Below are positions 1-10,396 of a stretch of DNA of 64,000 bases, in pieces. Both the position numbers and the translations under genes were made by a program. A model generated the notes under the pieces. That model was not told the DNA's origin. It saw only the letters and a program-made list of their open reading frames with translations, and ran no database searches. Numbering within the stretch: position 1 is the first letter of the stretch; each line of letters opens with the position of its first letter. The DNA lies in NCBI GenBank assembly GCA_900552655.1, contig USAE01000001.1:1-64000 (forward strand). Reading direction: 5' to 3'. This stretch comes from an uncultured Clostridium sp. (lineage in GTDB: Bacteria > Bacillota > Clostridia > TANB77 > CAG-508).

Positions 1-516
1 GTATAGTTGTTCTTTCCTTCACCGAAATTGAGGATATTCTAAAAAATTAAATTTGCTCGCAACTTTTACTGGTTTATCACTTTCTTTTACTTCTTTATTT
101 GTTTTAAAAGCAAAAAATTTACTAAAAATATAGTTTAATATTATAACAATAATCGTTAAAGATAATTTAACAGGTACAAATGGCATATTTAAAACATCAT
201 ATAAAACCATTACTCCACCTTGTTCAATAACCATTGTAACTAATCTTCCAGCAATAAATTTCCAAAATTCTTTTAAATTTTCTGCAAATCCTTTTGCTGT
301 TGTGTTAAAAACCCATTTCCTATTAGTAAAATATGCAAATAAAATAGATGATACTATTCCAATTGCACTTGCAATTGAACCACCTATTTTAAATGCATCT
401 ACTAATGCAAATGATATTATTAAGTTTACTAACGTTGTTAGCACACCAAATATAACATACATTATAACTTCTTTTGTTAAAAATTTTTTTATAATGTTTT
501 GCATTTTCTCTTTCAT
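1..516 (-). CDS. GtrA-like membrane protein with C-terminal +1 shift site, runs off window
   Basis: Small polytopic membrane protein of the GtrA family, which is linked to moving lipid-linked sugars across the membrane or to wall glycosylation. Four hydrophobic segments are visible (about residues 17-37, 42-65, 88-108, 118-135) with the family-type motif FTNRKWVF between the second and third. The plain reading stops at 19-21 after 165 residues, ending EYPQF-R. That last Arg is an in-frame CGG (22-24) directly followed by TGA. Skipping the C gives Gly-Glu-Gly-Lys and the frame stays open to the window edge, so the protein may continue past base 1. It is the last visible gene of the polysaccharide locus, 11 bp after the ABC permease. 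The GtrA call is firm; the extension is inferred from the same pattern in five other genes. Confidence 0.75.
22..24 (-). other. in-frame CGG, candidate +1 frameshift site (gtrA-like, codon 165)
   Basis: On the minus strand the codons are TTT CGG TGA. Dropping the C gives TTT GGT GAA GGA and an open frame to the window edge. This is the weakest of the six sites because the downstream protein is not in the window. Confidence 0.55.
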
Positions 517-527
517 AATATCTCCTT

Positions 528-1304
528 TTACATCTCTTCTGCAAATCTTTTTTGTAATTTATGGAATATAAAATATCCCACGAAGCATAATGCAATACTT
601 ATTAAAAACACAAATCCTAATGATGTAATATCAGGCATTTGTTTATAATAAAAAATATCTCTAAATCCATTTATTATATAAGTCATTGGATTAAACTTAA
701 TTATCCATTGAAAGCTTTCTGGAATTTGTCCTGATGCATATACTATAGGAGTTGCGTAAAAGAACAATTGTAAAGCTATTCCTATAAAATGTTGTAAATC
801 TCTAAAGTATACAGTTATACTAGATACTATAAATCCAATTCCAATTAATAATAAATATTGTACTAATAAAATTAGTGGATAGAATATTATATATTTACTA
901 ATTCCAACACCATAACCTATAACAAATGCAATAATAATTAGCGTTGATATTACAAAGTTAATCGCCTCGCTCGTTACAACTGATATTGGCAATATCTCTC
1001 TTGGAAAATATACTTTCTTAACAATATTACCATTTTCTACTATTGTAAATGAAGTTCTAGATACTGCTGTTGAAAAGAACGTCCATGGTATTAAACCACA
1101 GCATATAAATACTGTATAATTTTCTATTGTTCCACCACGCATAAGAAGTGGGAAAACCAATGCATAAACTGCAATTTGTAGTAATGGATTTAAAAATGAC
1201 CAAACTACTCCTAGTATAGAATTCTTGTATTTTCCTCTTACATCTTTGCTTATACTTGTTTTTAATAATTCTCTATATTCATATAAGCCTCTAAAAAATC
1301 CCAT
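528..1304 (-). CDS. ABC-2 type polysaccharide export permease (Wzm/TagG-like)
   Basis: Membrane subunit of an ABC exporter for a lipid-linked polysaccharide or teichoic-acid-like polymer. The 258 residues match the usual length of Wzm/TagG permeases. After an N-terminal amphipathic stretch with the family-typical KDVRGKYKNSILGVVWSFLNP there are about six hydrophobic segments. The gene lies directly downstream of the matching ATPase (11-bp gap) in the same transcription unit, so the two form the exporter of the polymer made by the upstream glycosyltransferases. The exact substrate cannot be told from sequence. Confidence 0.9.
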   Translation of the reverse strand: MGFFRGLYEYRELLKTSISKDVRGKYKNSILGVVWSFLNPLLQIAVYALVFPLLMRGGTIENYTVFICCGLIPWTFFSTAVSRTSFTIVENGNIVKKVYFPREILPISVVTSEAINFVISTLIIIAFVIGYGVGISKYIIFYPLILLVQYLLLIGIGFIVSSITVYFRDLQHFIGIALQLFFYATPIVYASGQIPESFQWIIKFNPMTYIINGFRDIFYYKQMPDITSLGFVFLISIALCFVGYFIFHKLQKRFAEEM

Positions 1305-1315
1305 TATTTTTCCTC

Positions 1316-2056
1316 CTATTTTGTTTCTTCTATATATTTTTCTATAACTGTATTTGTATCTCCATCCATTTTTATAACACCGTTATTAAGCCAAACCGCT
1401 CTGTCACATAACTCCTTAGCAGAACCTAAACTATGTGTTACAAAAACCATTGTTTTTCCTTCTTTTTTTAGTGCTTTCATTTTATTAATACATTTTTCCT
1501 GAAAATGTTGGTCACCAACTGAAAGAATTTCATCCACTAATAAGATATCTGCATCTACATTTATTGCAACTGCAAAGGCTAGTCTCATATACATTCCAGA
1601 TGAGTATGTTCTAACAGGATTATCTATGTAATCTCCTAATTCTGAAAATTCTATAATTTGTTCTAGTCTATTGTCTATTTCTTTTTTTGTTAGACCAAAT
1701 ATTGAAGCGTTAAAATAAATATTTTCTCTTCCTGAAAAGTCTGCATGGAATCCAGCTCCAAGTTCTAGTAAAGAAGTTAATTTTCCATTTGTAATTATCT
1801 TTCCTTTGTTTGGATAAATTATCTTAGTCATAAGTTTTAGTAATGTTGACTTTCCACTACCATTTACGCCTATAAGAGCTACTGCTTCTCCTTTTTTTAT
1901 GTTTAAATTGATACCTTTTAAAACTTCTCTTACTTCTTTTCTATTTCTTTTCCAGAATAGCATTTTCTCTTTTAAACTATTTGCTTTGTCTAAATATACA
2001 TTAAATGTTTTATAAACATCTTGTACTTCTATTGCATATTTTTCTTCGTTTTTCAA
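1316..2056 (-). CDS. ABC transporter ATP-binding protein, polysaccharide export (Wzt/TagH-like)
   Basis: Nucleotide-binding subunit that powers export of the surface polymer through the permease encoded next to it. The Walker A motif is GVNGSGKSTLLK (about residue 62), the ABC signature lies in YSSGMYMRLAFA and Walker B in ADILLVDEILSVGD, followed by a switch His in FVTHSL. At 246 residues it ends right after the ATPase domain. It lacks the C-terminal carbohydrate-binding extension of many Wzt proteins that recognise capped O-antigen, and so resembles the shorter TagH core. The start is 1 bp from the stop of the preceding GT2-HAD gene, indicating translational coupling. Confidence 0.92.
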   Translation of the reverse strand: MKNEEKYAIEVQDVYKTFNVYLDKANSLKEKMLFWKRNRKEVREVLKGINLNIKKGEAVALIGVNGSGKSTLLKLMTKIIYPNKGKIITNGKLTSLLELGAGFHADFSGRENIYFNASIFGLTKKEIDNRLEQIIEFSELGDYIDNPVRTYSSGMYMRLAFAVAINVDADILLVDEILSVGDQHFQEKCINKMKALKKEGKTMVFVTHSLGSAKELCDRAVWLNNGVIKMDGDTNTVIEKYIEETK

Positions 2057-2057
2057 T

Positions 2058-5000
2058 CTATTTACCTCCCTTTATCTTATGAATTCCTTTATATATAACA
2101 TTTTTTGTACCTCTTGCAGCAGAATATCCTACTTTTCCAACTTTTAAAACTCCTTTATGATTTTTAAAAATCTCTCTCATTCTTCTTTTAAATGTTGGCC
2201 TATCATATATTGCATAAAATAGTAATCTAATTAATTTACTATGATGTTCTAAATCTACTACACTGTTATAATCTAAGTAACTATTATTTATAATTCCATT
2301 ATGTTCAATATTAATTAAGGCATTCATTTGTCTTTGGTTTCTATATCCTCTTTCTTTTAACCATTCTTCTGTAATTGGAATAACTTCTTTTAATCTTACT
2401 GTATCTTCAAATCCTATAGAGTTAAACATTAACATATCTATCGCCTTTGAAGAATTTATATATGCCATAAATGGTAAAGAAATATAGTAATCTTGGTAAT
2501 ATAATTTTTTATATTCTTCTCCAAATATTTCTAAAATATCTCTTATGAATTGCTTTGCAGCTTTTTGTATAATTCCTATTATATATTTTTCTTGGTATGT
2601 TTTATTATCTTTTTCTAATATTGGTTTTACATCTCCTGAAAAATCATATCCAATTGTTGAAGGTGCTAATTCTGAAATTATAGATTCATATGCAAATCCT
2701 GTAACAGAAGGTTTTGCTTCAAAATATGTTTTTAGCTTATATCCTGCTGTATCTGAATATTTCATCGCTTCTTCTTGATTTATATTTAAAAAGAATGTAT
2801 CTATTGGTTTTTGGCAAAGTACAGATAAATATAATTCTGGTCTTCCACTATATCCTAAGTCAAATGTTGCTGACTTATCTTCATAAAATTTTCCAAAATA
2901 TTTTTTCAGCTTTTTAATTTTTATATTATTCTTTTCTTCGTCAAATAAATTATCTATTATAATTTTTACTAACTTGTTAAAGTTTTGTATTGTTTTTATA
3001 TTTTCTTCATATTTTATTCCTGCATCTTCTATAATCTTTTTAATTTCACTTTCTGGAATATCTTTTAAGCTTTCTTTTGTATATTTTATTATATATTTAG
3101 GTGTATGATTTTCTATATTTATTACATCTGTTAATTTATATAAATCTATTTTATTAATAACTATTGCAGAGATTAACGCTTTTCTAGATACACGTAAATA
3201 TTTGGCTTCTGGTACATCTTTATAAAAGTCTTTTAATATATTATATACTTCCATAGGTAGGAAACCATCTCTTGCCATAAAAACTAGATTTTTATAATTT
3301 TTTCCAGATGTTTCTTTAAGTAGCCAATTTCCAACACCGAACATATACATTCCCACTGCATAATATCCTAATAAGAAAGGATCCACATTAAAGTCTGATT
3401 CATTATTAAATATTCTAAATGGATTGTCAAAATATTTATTAGCAACCACAGCTATCATAGTTCTTATTCCTATAAAGTTCATACTTGTTTGGTTATCTCT
3501 CCAAAAAGGCATACTAGTGTATAGCATTTGTGCCAAATTGTTTGTTGTATTTTTATCTAACATAATATCTGTTGTCTTTGGAAAATATATAGAATTTATT
3601 TTTTGTTTTTTAGCCATTTCATAGTCTGAACCATAATTGTCTCCAATATGAATCATTTCTTCTGGTTTTATTTTTTCATTTTCTATTACATAAGTATATA
3701 AATTTCCAGTAGCTTTTGTTTTCATAACTTCACATGATAGATATATTTTATCTATATTGTTAAAACCATTTTTATTTAATATTTGCTCTATAGTATCTAG
3801 TGGTAAGTACATATCTGATGTACATATAACTCTCTTACCTAAATATTTTGCTAATTTATATATTGAATATGCTGTTTCTCTTCTTTTGCAAAATTTTAAT
3901 TCTAACTCTATTTCTTTATTTTTTAAGAAATTTAGTATTTCTTCTTTTATGTTGTATTCTTCTTTTATTATTTCATATATTCTGTCTAGAGTGACTTCTT
4001 CTTTTTTATTTTCATGTGCCTCTGTTCTTGCTAAAATTTCACAATCTACTCTTATTTTTGAAAAATCAATGCCTAAATTGCTTGACAATTTCCTATAATC
4101 TTCATTTAAAAAAGTAAATAAATCTTTAGGGTATAAGAAAGGTCTTGTTATTAATGTATCAAATATATCGAAACTAACAACCTTAGTATTCTCGCTTATT
4201 ACCTTTTCTTTAAGTTTGTCCAACCCTTCGTTCCAAGGTGTTTCTACAGAGCTAAAAAATCCTGCATTTTGTACTTCAAATTGTTTTGGGCAAAATTTGT
4301 TGAATTTATCTTCTAATTCTTTTTTCTCTTCTTTAGAAAAATTCATTCCTAATATGTACGATTTATGCATTTGGCAATATAAAGCTCTCCATTTTTCGAA
4401 TTTTTCTTTATATTTTTCATATATTCCTTTTTCCTTTAAAAAGTTTTCTATAAATGAAAATGAAGTTGTTAAATCTTCTAAATTTTTATTCGCCTTTTTA
4501 AAGCTTAAATCATTAATTGATGTAGATGCTCCATCATGTTTTGTATAGAAGAAGGCTACTCTATCTACCTTAGTTACTTTGTTTGCATAATAAAATACTA
4601 CATTTGAAAATGCAAAATCCTCAGTCATTATTAAATGCTTATTTACTTTTTTGTATTCTATTACTGCCTTCTCCCATATTCTTCTTGAATATATTTTATT
4701 AGGAGTTATGTGCCATGCAAAGTTTAGCCCTTCTTGCGCATAAAATTGCTCATAACATTCTTCACCATTTAATTCGTCAAATGGGAAATCGAATAAATTA
4801 TATACTCTTTTATCTTCTTCGCCATAATCCATAACAAGTTTAGAAAAGACAATATCTGAATTTGTTTCTTCTGCTTTTTCTATTAATTCTCTATAAAAAT
4901 CGTTAGAAACATAATCATCTGCATCTAAAAATGCTATATAATCACCCGTAGAATTCTCAAATCCTGTAACTCTTGCTTGGAATAGTCCTTTGTTCTTTTC

Positions 5001-5210
5001 ATGCTCTACATATTTTACTCTTTCATCTTTTTTACTATATTCTGTTACAATTTCTTTGCAATTTTTAGGTGAACCATCATTTACTACTATTAGTTCTAAG
5101 TTTTTATATGATTGTTTAGTTAACGAATCTAAACATGTATTAAGAAAATCTTCTGAATTATATACAGGTATAATTATTGATATTTTCTTATTCAGTTTCG
5201 TATTATCCAT
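2058..5210 (-). CDS. GT2 glycosyltransferase fused to HAD-like domain, 1050 aa
   Basis: Large multidomain polymer-assembly enzyme. Residues about 8-230 are a GT2 (GT-A fold) glycosyltransferase with IIIPVYNSEDF, VVNDGSP and the metal-binding FLDADDY. Residues about 340-540 form a HAD-superfamily domain: VVSFDIFDTLITRP carries the DxD nucleophile motif and HIGDNYGSDYEMA the C-terminal acidic motif. Roughly residues 560-1030 are a conserved-looking domain I cannot name. Such GT2-HAD architectures occur in capsule and teichoic-type clusters, where the HAD part may act on phospho-sugars; that role is inferred. It sits between a GT4 gene and the Wzt ATPase on the same strand. Confidence 0.85.
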   Translation of the reverse strand: MDNTKLNKKISIIIPVYNSEDFLNTCLDSLTKQSYKNLELIVVNDGSPKNCKEIVTEYSKKDERVKYVEHEKNKGLFQARVTGFENSTGDYIAFLDADDYVSNDFYRELIEKAEETNSDIVFSKLVMDYGEEDKRVYNLFDFPFDELNGEECYEQFYAQEGLNFAWHITPNKIYSRRIWEKAVIEYKKVNKHLIMTEDFAFSNVVFYYANKVTKVDRVAFFYTKHDGASTSINDLSFKKANKNLEDLTTSFSFIENFLKEKGIYEKYKEKFEKWRALYCQMHKSYILGMNFSKEEKKELEDKFNKFCPKQFEVQNAGFFSSVETPWNEGLDKLKEKVISENTKVVSFDIFDTLITRPFLYPKDLFTFLNEDYRKLSSNLGIDFSKIRVDCEILARTEAHENKKEEVTLDRIYEIIKEEYNIKEEILNFLKNKEIELELKFCKRRETAYSIYKLAKYLGKRVICTSDMYLPLDTIEQILNKNGFNNIDKIYLSCEVMKTKATGNLYTYVIENEKIKPEEMIHIGDNYGSDYEMAKKQKINSIYFPKTTDIMLDKNTTNNLAQMLYTSMPFWRDNQTSMNFIGIRTMIAVVANKYFDNPFRIFNNESDFNVDPFLLGYYAVGMYMFGVGNWLLKETSGKNYKNLVFMARDGFLPMEVYNILKDFYKDVPEAKYLRVSRKALISAIVINKIDLYKLTDVINIENHTPKYIIKYTKESLKDIPESEIKKIIEDAGIKYEENIKTIQNFNKLVKIIIDNLFDEEKNNIKIKKLKKYFGKFYEDKSATFDLGYSGRPELYLSVLCQKPIDTFFLNINQEEAMKYSDTAGYKLKTYFEAKPSVTGFAYESIISELAPSTIGYDFSGDVKPILEKDNKTYQEKYIIGIIQKAAKQFIRDILEIFGEEYKKLYYQDYYISLPFMAYINSSKAIDMLMFNSIGFEDTVRLKEVIPITEEWLKERGYRNQRQMNALINIEHNGIINNSYLDYNSVVDLEHHSKLIRLLFYAIYDRPTFKRRMREIFKNHKGVLKVGKVGYSAARGTKNVIYKGIHKIKGGK

Positions 5211-5233
5211 TTATTTTACCTCTTTCCTAATTT

Positions 5234-6628
5234 TTATTTACCCCTATGAATTATTTTGCTTAATTTTTCTGTATATTTCCAACGCTTACTACTATATATA
5301 TCTTTTAATTCTTTCTTTAAATCTTCGTTTGCCTCTTCTACTTTATTAAGCTTATCTTGCAATTCCCTATTTTTATTTTCTAAATTTTCATTTTCTTTTT
5401 CTATTTTCTGAATCCATTCATATTTTGCTTTTATATCTTTTGATTGTTCTTCTATCGTGTTTGTACTTTCTTCTATATCTTTAAAAATATCAATCCATTC
5501 AACCTTGTTATTTACTTTATCTTCTACATTTATATAATTTTTAAAACAATTTAATTTTTCTGTTGCAAAATTATAGTTGTATTCTACAATTTCTTGTCTT
5601 TTTTCCTTCAATTGTAATACTTGATTTATACATTCCTCTAAGCTAATAGTTTCCATATTATCACCAGAGAAATTTTCTTCTGCACTTGAATTTATATTTT
5701 TTTCGGTAATTAAACCTTTTATTCCACTATAGCCTGTAATAACTACTGGAACTTTCATTGCAATACCTTCTAGTGCACACCTATCTACTCCTAATAATAA
5801 ATCTGCATCTTGCAAATACGCAATTATGTTGTTTTGTTCTCCAATAAAATTCACAGTAGCTTCTTCTTTGTTATTAGCATAATCTATTTGTAATTCTTGT
5901 AAGTATTTATCTATCTTCTCTTTTTCTTCTCCACCACCAACTATTTCTAATTTTGCTGTTGGATATGTTTCCAATAGTTTGCTAAAAATTTCAATCCCTT
6001 CTAGTATTGTATTTATTTTTTCATTGTAAAACCTAGAAATTATTACTGCTTTTTTTATTTCTCCTTCATAATTTGGATTTTCGTTATTATATATATTAAA
6101 ATCTATTCCATTGTGCACTATTTCATATTTTGATTTTTCTATGTTATATTCTTTTTGCGTAAATTCAGCTACTTTTGGTGTTATTGCAATTATTTTATAT
6201 GCATTTTTAAAATAAATTGGAAATAATTTCTTATATATTGGGTAATTCCAAGTATAATATTTTCTTGTATCTCTTATCCCATGTTCATAAGCAAAATATG
6301 GAATTCCACTTATAAGCGCTGCTGGCATAACAGTTGGAATACATTGATATTTATGAATATGAATTTCTGTTATTTGTTTTTCTTTAATTGTTTGTACTAA
6401 TTTATTTATTCTATCCACATTAATAGTGTTTCCTTCTGGAAATTCTAATTCTATAAAATTTCCACCCAACTCTTCTATCTTATCCGAATAAATTCCTTTA
6501 CCCGCTACTACATAAACATTATATCCTTTTTTAGTAAAAGCTGTAACTTGATTTAGTATTACAGTTTCTACTCCACCTATTCCCATAGAGTTATTACATA
6601 GTAATATATTTTTCATACATCCACCCAT
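5234..6628 (-). CDS. GT4-type glycosyltransferase with C-terminal coiled coil
   Basis: GT-B fold glycosyltransferase that transfers a nucleotide-activated sugar to the growing polymer. The N-terminus carries the family signature MGIGGVETVILNQ. The C-terminal Rossmann half has AVIISRFYNEKI and GVDRCALEGIAMKVPVVIT, the E-x7-E-like donor region. The last 70 residues are rich in E, K, L and N with heptad character and probably form a coiled coil for assembly with partners. It is a paralogue of the frameshifted gene just upstream and shows what the unbroken reading should look like. An internal ATG at 6616, behind a GGTGGA stretch, is an alternative start four codons in. Confidence 0.88.
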   Translation of the reverse strand: MGGCMKNILLCNNSMGIGGVETVILNQVTAFTKKGYNVYVVAGKGIYSDKIEELGGNFIELEFPEGNTINVDRINKLVQTIKEKQITEIHIHKYQCIPTVMPAALISGIPYFAYEHGIRDTRKYYTWNYPIYKKLFPIYFKNAYKIIAITPKVAEFTQKEYNIEKSKYEIVHNGIDFNIYNNENPNYEGEIKKAVIISRFYNEKINTILEGIEIFSKLLETYPTAKLEIVGGGEEKEKIDKYLQELQIDYANNKEEATVNFIGEQNNIIAYLQDADLLLGVDRCALEGIAMKVPVVITGYSGIKGLITEKNINSSAEENFSGDNMETISLEECINQVLQLKEKRQEIVEYNYNFATEKLNCFKNYINVEDKVNNKVEWIDIFKDIEESTNTIEEQSKDIKAKYEWIQKIEKENENLENKNRELQDKLNKVEEANEDLKKELKDIYSSKRWKYTEKLSKIIHRGK

Positions 6629-6695
6629 ATCTTTTTCTTAATATTCCTTGGTATTATACATTTTATTAATTTTATTGTCAATTAAGCTTATTTAA

Positions 6696-8076
6696 CTAAA
6701 GTCCTTTATTTTTTGTCATATTCTTTAATTTTGCAAAAAAACTACCAGATTTATTTTGTTTTTCTTGTTCTAAATTTTTTATACTATTTTTCAAATTTTC
6801 TATTTCTTTATCTTTTTTTTCTAATTGACTTTGGTCCCATTTTTCACGATTTATGTAAAATTCTTCTGTACTTTCTTTTATATCCCATGCTTCTTTTACA
6901 TCTTTATTATATTTTCTTTGCATATTACCAATTTCTTCAAATAACAATGTTATTAAGTTATTCCTTTTTACTAAGTTAGTCTCTTTTTCAGCTTTACTGT
7001 TTTTTAATTCATATATATTATTTTCTATATTTCTGTTTTCATACAGCCAATTATAGTTTTTCTCTATTATTGTATCTATTTGTTCTTTTGAAAATTCTTT
7101 TATCTTATTGGCTGTTTCTTTATAATCCCTTGTTGGCAATTCTCTTCCAGAAAAATTTGTTCTTGCTACATTTTCAATATTTTCATATTCTACTAATCCG
7201 TTTAAATCCTTCATATCCAACTACTATCGCAAGTTTCCTCATTGCTATAGCTTCTTGAATACATCTTCCTACACCTAATACTAATTTATATTTTTTTATA
7301 AATTCACTTACATTGTTTTTTGCACCTAATAAATTTATATTTAGGCTTTGGTTTAATATTTCCTGTTTAATATTTTCTTTCTCTGCTCCATCACCTATTA
7401 TGTCCATACTTATATTAGGATTATCTTTTTTATATTCTTTATAAAATTCGATTGCATTTTTTACTCCATTTCCTTTATCTTTATCCAATCTTGTTATTAA
7501 AAGGATATTTTTGGAATTTGTATCTTCTGTATTATTAAATTCTTTAAAATCAATTGCATTAGGAATAAGCTCATATTTTTCTTTTTCTATATTAAATAAT
7601 TTTATATTCTCTTCAATTGTTTGATTAGATATTCCAATTATTTTATAAGCATTTTCAAGATATGCTTTAACAAATGACTTACTTATGTTTAGATTTCCTA
7701 AATACCAATTGTATGTATCTGGAAGTCCCATATGTAAATATGCAATATATGGGACATTTGTTAATATACATGCTGGAAATACAGATAATATACACTCTAG
7801 TTTATGTATAATTACCATATTTATTTCATGTTTTTTTATTATGTTTATAACAAAATTTATCTTAGATAATTCTATTCCGTTTTTGTGTTCATAATTAAAA
7901 TTTATACATTTTACATTTTTAATTTTCTCTAACTTTTCTGTATAAATTCCTTTTTCTGCAAGTACATAAACATTATAATTTCTTCTAGCATATTCTGCTA
8001 TTTGAGTAACACAAGCTGTTTCTACTCCACCAATTCCTAAACTATTTAAACACATTAATATATTTTTATTATTCAT
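6696..8076 (-). CDS. GT4-type glycosyltransferase, needs +1 shift at CGG codon 293
   Basis: GT-B glycosyltransferase, paralogous to its downstream neighbour. Read plainly it stops at 7183 after 297 residues, with the last four (ISRI) unrelated to the family. The remaining C-terminus lies in the +1 frame (6696-7220). The break is at in-frame CGG 7198-7200: minus-strand AAA CGG ATT. Skipping the C gives AAA GGA TTA GTA GAA, so GYEGFK continues as GLVEYENIENV, aligning with the GYSGIKGLI region of the neighbour. The full product would be 459 residues with a donor-site GVGRCIQEAIAM and a charged coiled-coil tail. The joined length is exactly 3n+1 bases. Sequencing error cannot be excluded for this one site alone. 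Confidence 0.85.
7198..7200 (-). other. in-frame CGG, candidate +1 frameshift site (GT4, codon 293)
   Basis: Minus-strand codons AAA CGG ATT AGT AGA ATA TGA terminate early. Skipping C gives AAA GGA TTA GTA GAA, which rejoins the conserved C-terminal half of the glycosyltransferase. Confidence 0.8.
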
Positions 8077-8090
8077 TATATACTCCTCAT

Positions 8091-10370
8091 TTAATGTCTA
8101 ATTTTATGTACAGCTTTAATAAATCCTCTCCACATTGGTATCTTCCATAATTTTTCTTTTATTATCTCTTTTTTGTAATTCATTTTTTTCATAGAATATG
8201 CTTGTCCATATGTTGCTTTTTCATATTCTGTGCATTCCCATTTATATTCTATTTCATCATTTTTTAAGTTTGTTGTTATTAGTTCTTTTCCAATATTTAT
8301 GTTATTTAATAATCCTTTTCCATTTTCAATTTTATTAATATTTGGTTTCTTAGCTGTTTCTTCTAAAATTATTGACATTTTTTGTATCATATTTTTAATT
8401 GTAAAATTATTTAGTATTCTTTTTCTACAATTTGATTTATAAAATTCTAAATTATTTAAAATTTCATTTATGCTATCTACATAACTTTGTATCTCTTTTT
8501 CACTATATTTTTCTAAATAAATGTCTTCTTCATTTTGTACAACTTTTACTATTTTCCCAACATCATTATTTACTAATTCTTTTTGACCACCTACATCACT
8601 AGAAATTACAGGGACCCCCATACTTAATGATTCATAAGCTGTTAATGCAAGACCTTCTTTTAGTGAACAATTTACAGTTACATCACTTATTCGGTAAATT
8701 TCGGCTGTATTTACTATATTTCCTAAAAACATAACTTCTTCACCTAAACCTAATTCCTGTGCCCTTGCTTTCATTTTTGGAAGTAAGTTTCCATCTCCTA
8801 CAACTAGCACCTTAAAGTCCTGTCTTTCTTTTTTTAATTTTGCAATTATCTCTAGTAATAACAATGGTCTTTTTTGTTCAGATATTCTGCAAATATATGT
8901 TATTATTTTTTTGTTTATGTTCTCTCCAATATATTTTTTTGTTAATTCTTCTTTATTATAATTATCTGGATTAAATTTTTCTTCGTCTACACCTATATAT
9001 ACTGTTTCAGTTTCTTTTTCATCTCTTTTAAAATGTTCTATTAATACTTTTCTACTATTTTCATTACATATTAAAGTTTTATCTATAAGAGATGAATACA
9101 TTGAAGAATACCTAGAATATCCGCCATTTCTATTATACCATTCTTCCATATGTACATAGTCTAAAATTGGTATATTAGAGTATTTAGCTTTTAAATATGG
9201 CATACAATAGTATCCAAATTTACTATTTGAATTTAATATAATATTTATGTTTTCTTTTTTTATTATATAGTTTATAAATGCTAGCCAATATTTTTGGTCT
9301 AAAAATGATGTTAAGTCATATACGTTAGCTATTTTATTGTTCTCATTATCTTGTTCAAAATATTGTCTTAATACATTTTTATTTGGTTCAGTTGTAATTA
9401 TAGTTACGTTAAATTTTTTCTTATCTAGCCCTTTAATTAAGTTTAAGTTAAATAAATCTGCGCCTCCTGTAATCATCCATGGAATTATAAATAATATATT
9501 TGTTATTTCTTTTTTAGAGTATTTTGCTGTTGGTATTAATAAATTTGGTACTTCCTCTGGAAGAATATCATAATTATATTTATACCTAGGATATTGTATT
9601 GCATCTATTTGTTTAGTTATCTTACTTGCTGTTTCATTTATTATTTCTAACGACCTTTTTTGGTTATCACTAGCCTTTTTTAATTCTCCTGTTTCTTTTC
9701 TCCTATACCATTGCCCATAAAAGCTCATATGTACAGGATATTTTCCTTTAGATAATAGTTTAAGCCAAAAATTCCAGTCTTCATTTACTGCTTTTTCTCT
9801 TAATTCATATCCTTTTACTTCGTTAAAATCACTTTTTCTTACAAAGGCTTCAGAAATTAATTCATTTACTTTTTTTAACTTATCTGAATTAAAATACTTA
9901 TTCCATGTATATTCCATAGTTCCAAATCCTACTGAGTCTGCATATGCCCAAGATGCTTCTTTATTAGTTTCCAATGTCCAGTATGCACATTCGAAGAATG
10001 TAGGTTCTATTAAATCATCATCATCTAAAAACATTAAATATTTAGTACATTCTGAAGAATGTATTGCTCCAAAGTCACGAGTTGCTGCTAGACCCTCATT
10101 CTGTTTGTGAAAAACTTTAATCCTAGCATCCATTTTTTCTATTTCTTCTAATTTTTTTAAAGATTCTTCATCTTTTGATCCATCATCTACTATTAGAACT
10201 TCGTAATAAGGAAATGTTTGGTTTAGGACAGTTATTATTGTTTGTTCTATATACTTTCCACTATTGTAAAATGGAATAACTACAGAAATAATTGGCTTTT
10301 GCTCATTATATTCTATTTTTTTATATTCTTTTTTTCCTGGTTGTAATGAAAAGTTAAATTCATTCATCAA
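8091..10370 (-). CDS. bifunctional GT2-GT4 glycosyltransferase, 759 aa
   Basis: Two glycosyltransferases in one chain. Residues about 27-260 are a GT2 domain with SVVIPFYNSGKYIEQT, VDDGSKD and the metal motif FLDDDDLIEPT. Residues about 297-690 are a GT4 GT-B domain beginning ILFIIPWMITGGADLFNLNL, with ITYICRISEQKRPLLLLE opening the donor half and EGLALTAYESLSMGVPVISS at the donor site. Fusion suggests two consecutive sugar additions, or initiation plus extension, by one protein. It is transcribed just before the GT4 pair (14-bp gap). Acceptor and donor are unknown. Confidence 0.88.
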   Translation of the reverse strand: MMNEFNFSLQPGKKEYKKIEYNEQKPIISVVIPFYNSGKYIEQTIITVLNQTFPYYEVLIVDDGSKDEESLKKLEEIEKMDARIKVFHKQNEGLAATRDFGAIHSSECTKYLMFLDDDDLIEPTFFECAYWTLETNKEASWAYADSVGFGTMEYTWNKYFNSDKLKKVNELISEAFVRKSDFNEVKGYELREKAVNEDWNFWLKLLSKGKYPVHMSFYGQWYRRKETGELKKASDNQKRSLEIINETASKITKQIDAIQYPRYKYNYDILPEEVPNLLIPTAKYSKKEITNILFIIPWMITGGADLFNLNLIKGLDKKKFNVTIITTEPNKNVLRQYFEQDNENNKIANVYDLTSFLDQKYWLAFINYIIKKENINIILNSNSKFGYYCMPYLKAKYSNIPILDYVHMEEWYNRNGGYSRYSSMYSSLIDKTLICNENSRKVLIEHFKRDEKETETVYIGVDEEKFNPDNYNKEELTKKYIGENINKKIITYICRISEQKRPLLLLEIIAKLKKERQDFKVLVVGDGNLLPKMKARAQELGLGEEVMFLGNIVNTAEIYRISDVTVNCSLKEGLALTAYESLSMGVPVISSDVGGQKELVNNDVGKIVKVVQNEEDIYLEKYSEKEIQSYVDSINEILNNLEFYKSNCRKRILNNFTIKNMIQKMSIILEETAKKPNINKIENGKGLLNNINIGKELITTNLKNDEIEYKWECTEYEKATYGQAYSMKKMNYKKEIIKEKLWKIPMWRGFIKAVHKIRH

Positions 10371-10396
10371 AATTCGCTCCTATACATCTTTTTACT

